6,817 nt of DNA from Actinomycetota bacterium. GTDB taxonomy: Bacteria > Actinomycetota > Humimicrobiia > Humimicrobiales > Humimicrobiaceae. The translations under genes were made by a program, and so were the position numbers. The DNA is taken from positions 1 to 6,817 of the forward strand of contig JAQUMQ010000074.1 in the NCBI GenBank assembly GCA_028718045.1, given 5' to 3'. Under the pieces are notes generated by a model. That model was not told the DNA's origin. It worked only from the letters and a program-made list of their open reading frames with translations, and made no database searches. How positions within the stretch are numbered: the first letter of the stretch is position 1; each line of letters begins with the position of its first letter. Shown one piece after another: positions 5,661-6,817 of this stretch.

Positions 5661-5738
5661 CTATTTTCCAAACGCTCCAATTACTTTAACCAATGTGCTT
5701 AAATCTTTTTCATCAACCCTGACTTCAATCTCTGTCAT
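5661..5738 (-). CDS. Small 25-aa ORF directly upstream of DUF3800
   Basis: It starts MTEIEVRVDEKDLSTLVK and has charged, helix-friendly composition. Its stop is 2 bases before the DUF3800 ATG. It has no ribosome site of its own, but an 8-codon ORF with a good site ends 1 base before it in another frame. Its function is unknown. It may be the body of a frameshifted 34-aa gene rather than an independent protein. Confidence 0.4.
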   Translation of the reverse strand: MTEIEVRVDEKDLSTLVKVIGAFGK

Positions 5739-5739
5739 T

Positions 5740-5766
5740 TTAGATTTTTATTTTTATTGTTTTCAT
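5740..5766 (-). CDS. Eight-codon ORF with good ribosome site, leader or frameshifted start
   Basis: ATG at 5766 is preceded by AGAGGG (5774-5779), 7 bases away, and reads MKTIKIKI before TAA. It ends 1 base before the ATG of the 25-aa ORF in the +1 frame. Removing one A from the A5 run at 5744-5748 would join the two into one 34-residue frame. It is either a translated leader, a real frameshift, or a homopolymer error in the sequence. Confidence 0.3.
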   Translation of the reverse strand: MKTIKIKI

Positions 5767-5794
5767 ATATATACCCTCTAAAATGTTTTAATAT

Positions 5795-6070
5795 TTATAG
5801 AAGTTCTCCTTGCTCGCCTCTATATATTTTACGCTTTGCACTCTTAAAAGTAGCTTCAGGTAAGATACGTGGATACCGAAGTTGTTTATCTTCGAAAAGA
5901 TCTTCGATCGTAAATATTTGTACTTCTTTTATTTTGTATTTGCTATTATTATCCCCCCACATAAATCTTAAAAATTTTCTGATATCTTGTCCAAATAAAG
6001 ATAATTTAACTATAGCAACAATAGCAATAATTGATCCAATAATGTATAAAATTTTCATAAATATAATCAT
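5795..6070 (-). CDS. Small single-helix membrane protein, unknown function
   Basis: A 91-aa product with one N-terminal hydrophobic segment (about residues 5-25, with ILYIIGSIIAIVAIV), then a basic and mixed-charge tail ending RKIYRGEQGELL. I recognise no family. The tail is probably cytoplasmic, because the short N-terminus carries little charge and basic residues follow the helix. A second in-frame ATG lies at 6058; the first is preferred because it begins 10 bases after the protease gene stop, suggesting coupled expression. Twenty-eight bases separate it from the next tiny ORF. Confidence 0.65.
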   Translation of the reverse strand: MIIFMKILYIIGSIIAIVAIVKLSLFGQDIRKFLRFMWGDNNSKYKIKEVQIFTIEDLFEDKQLRYPRILPEATFKSAKRKIYRGEQGELL

Positions 6071-6080
6071 CTATTATTCT

Positions 6081-6764
6081 TCATTTTAAATTATCAATTG
6101 CTTCTGTAACATAATTCATATTTGTTGAACCGCCTGTCATTATACCTATAACTTCACCATTAATATTTATAATAGGGCTTCCACTCTCACCATCAAAAGT
6201 TTTATCTGTGCTACCTTTTATTAAATTTATTTTCCCGTTCCCTAAGATAAAAGCAGGCAGAATATAATCTCCAAGAATCAAACCTTCCTTAACTTTAGCA
6301 CTATAAAATACTGCAAAGTCTCTACCGAATTGAAAATTATTTCCATAAGTTAAAAGCTTAGGATATATCCAATCATTGCTAAAATTAGCCTTGAATCCTA
6401 AATTTTTAAATACCCCATATTCATTTTCGACTATATGCCCGGCGGTAATAAGATAATACTTATCTTTATATTTTAAACTAAACCCAGTCCCAATAATCCA
6501 AGAACCATCCGATTTTTTTTGATAAACAAAATAAGTATTACCAAGCAATTCATTCAAATTAGAAATTAATTCCTGGCACTTTTCAAGTTCATCTTTGTTA
6601 TGCTTTAACTGCTTTTCAAGTTCATTAATTTTGGTATTATCTTCTATTTTAACAATGGAAGTCTCGGTTACGGTTTTAGCGGTAGTATCGACTATTATCT
6701 CTTTAGAACAACCGATAAATAATATACTTGTAATTAGTAGTAATATGATTAATATCTTTTTCAT
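6081..6764 (-). CDS. Trypsin-like serine protease lipoprotein
   Basis: The 227-aa product has a short KK n-region, a hydrophobic core and a lipobox-like LFIGC, so C19 is the expected lipid anchor. A coiled coil follows (about 43-75). The protease domain spans about 76-224, with catalytic residues H110 in ITAGHIV, D149 in GRDFAVF and S194 in GESGSP, all three present. This is the chymotrypsin/HtrA-like fold, shorter than DegP and with no PDZ domain. It should act on the outer face of the membrane; the substrate is unknown. The start fits the signal peptide exactly, although no Shine-Dalgarno precedes it; TATAAT ends only 6 bases before the ATG. It heads a leftward cluster of closely spaced genes ending with DUF3800. 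Confidence 0.88.
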   Translation of the reverse strand: MKKILIILLLITSILFIGCSKEIIVDTTAKTVTETSIVKIEDNTKINELEKQLKHNKDELEKCQELISNLNELLGNTYFVYQKKSDGSWIIGTGFSLKYKDKYYLITAGHIVENEYGVFKNLGFKANFSNDWIYPKLLTYGNNFQFGRDFAVFYSAKVKEGLILGDYILPAFILGNGKINLIKGSTDKTFDGESGSPIININGEVIGIMTGGSTNMNYVTEAIDNLK

Positions 6765-6770
6765 AATAAC

Positions 6771-6776
6771 ATTATA
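6771..6776 (-). promoter_or_regulatory. -10 box of the protease gene, predicting a leaderless mRNA
   Basis: The minus strand reads TATAAT, perfect, followed by GTTATT and then ATG. Normal spacing puts the transcript start at the A of the start codon. No convincing -35 is seen 16-18 bp upstream in the 41 bases left in the window. Confidence 0.5.
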
Positions 6777-6817
6777 CTAATTTATTTGGTGATGTATTAG
6801 CTATTTTTTTAATAAAT

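Larger units (their letters stand above)
4308..6817. mobile_element. Probable end of an integrated element or genomic island
   Basis: The tRNA-overlapping recombinase remnant marks one boundary. Everything to its right is more AT-rich than the CapA and MEMO genes, and the genes are accessory types (DUF3800, a small lipoprotein protease, tiny ORFs). The other boundary is not in the window, so the extent shown is a minimum and inferred. The alternative is that only the recombinase remnant is foreign. Confidence 0.45.

Noticed and set aside
5757..6089. Plus-strand 110-aa ORF
   Set aside because: It is antisense to the 91-aa membrane protein gene, which has better operon spacing; no ribosome site or domain is seen.
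6595..6780. Plus-strand 61-aa ORF
   Set aside because: It mirrors the signal peptide and coiled coil of the protease on the other strand.

Overview
The window is AT-rich bacterial DNA. Shine-Dalgarno motifs, a near-consensus sigma-70 promoter, tRNA genes with an encoded CCA end, an AmmeMemoRadiSam A-B fusion and a DUF2905 protein together suggest a low-GC, Clostridia-like Firmicute or a relative. That placement is inference; no rRNA or housekeeping marker is present to fix it.

Left part (1-3608): a CapA/PGA_cap-family protein runs rightward and its 5' end lies outside the window. It converges on a leftward fusion of a MEMO-like domain (AmmeMemoRadiSam protein B) and an AMMECR1 domain (protein A). 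A small two-helix DUF2905 membrane protein lies upstream of the fusion on the same strand.

Middle (3609-4329): a divergent control region with a 12-bp palindrome, a two-copy 28-bp tandem repeat and a TTGACA-17-GATAAT promoter leads into three rightward tRNA genes: Thr(TGT), Tyr(GTA) and Thr(GGT). The order matches the thrU-tyrU-glyT-thrT cluster that precedes tuf in E. coli, but tRNA-Gly is missing and no tuf follows.

Right part (4308-6817): this looks like the edge of integrated DNA. A 139-aa ORF resembling only the C-terminal part of a large serine recombinase runs antisense into tRNA-Thr(GGT); its last six residues and its stop codon are read from the tRNA T-arm and acceptor stem. Beyond it, a 145-bp intergenic region holds a 38-bp AT dyad, back-to-back promoters and an 18-bp dyad lying between a -35 and a -10 box, followed at once by a strong hairpin with a T-tract. 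Next comes a leftward, closely spaced group: a trypsin-like protease lipoprotein, a small single-helix membrane protein, two tiny ORFs that look like one frameshifted gene, and a DUF3800 protein with a predicted RNase H-like fold. This part is visibly richer in A/T than the left part.

The clearest unusual points are the tRNA-encoded recombinase C-terminus, the operator-like promoter that fires straight into a terminator, and two genes whose -10 boxes lie so close to the ATG that the mRNAs should be leaderless or nearly so.
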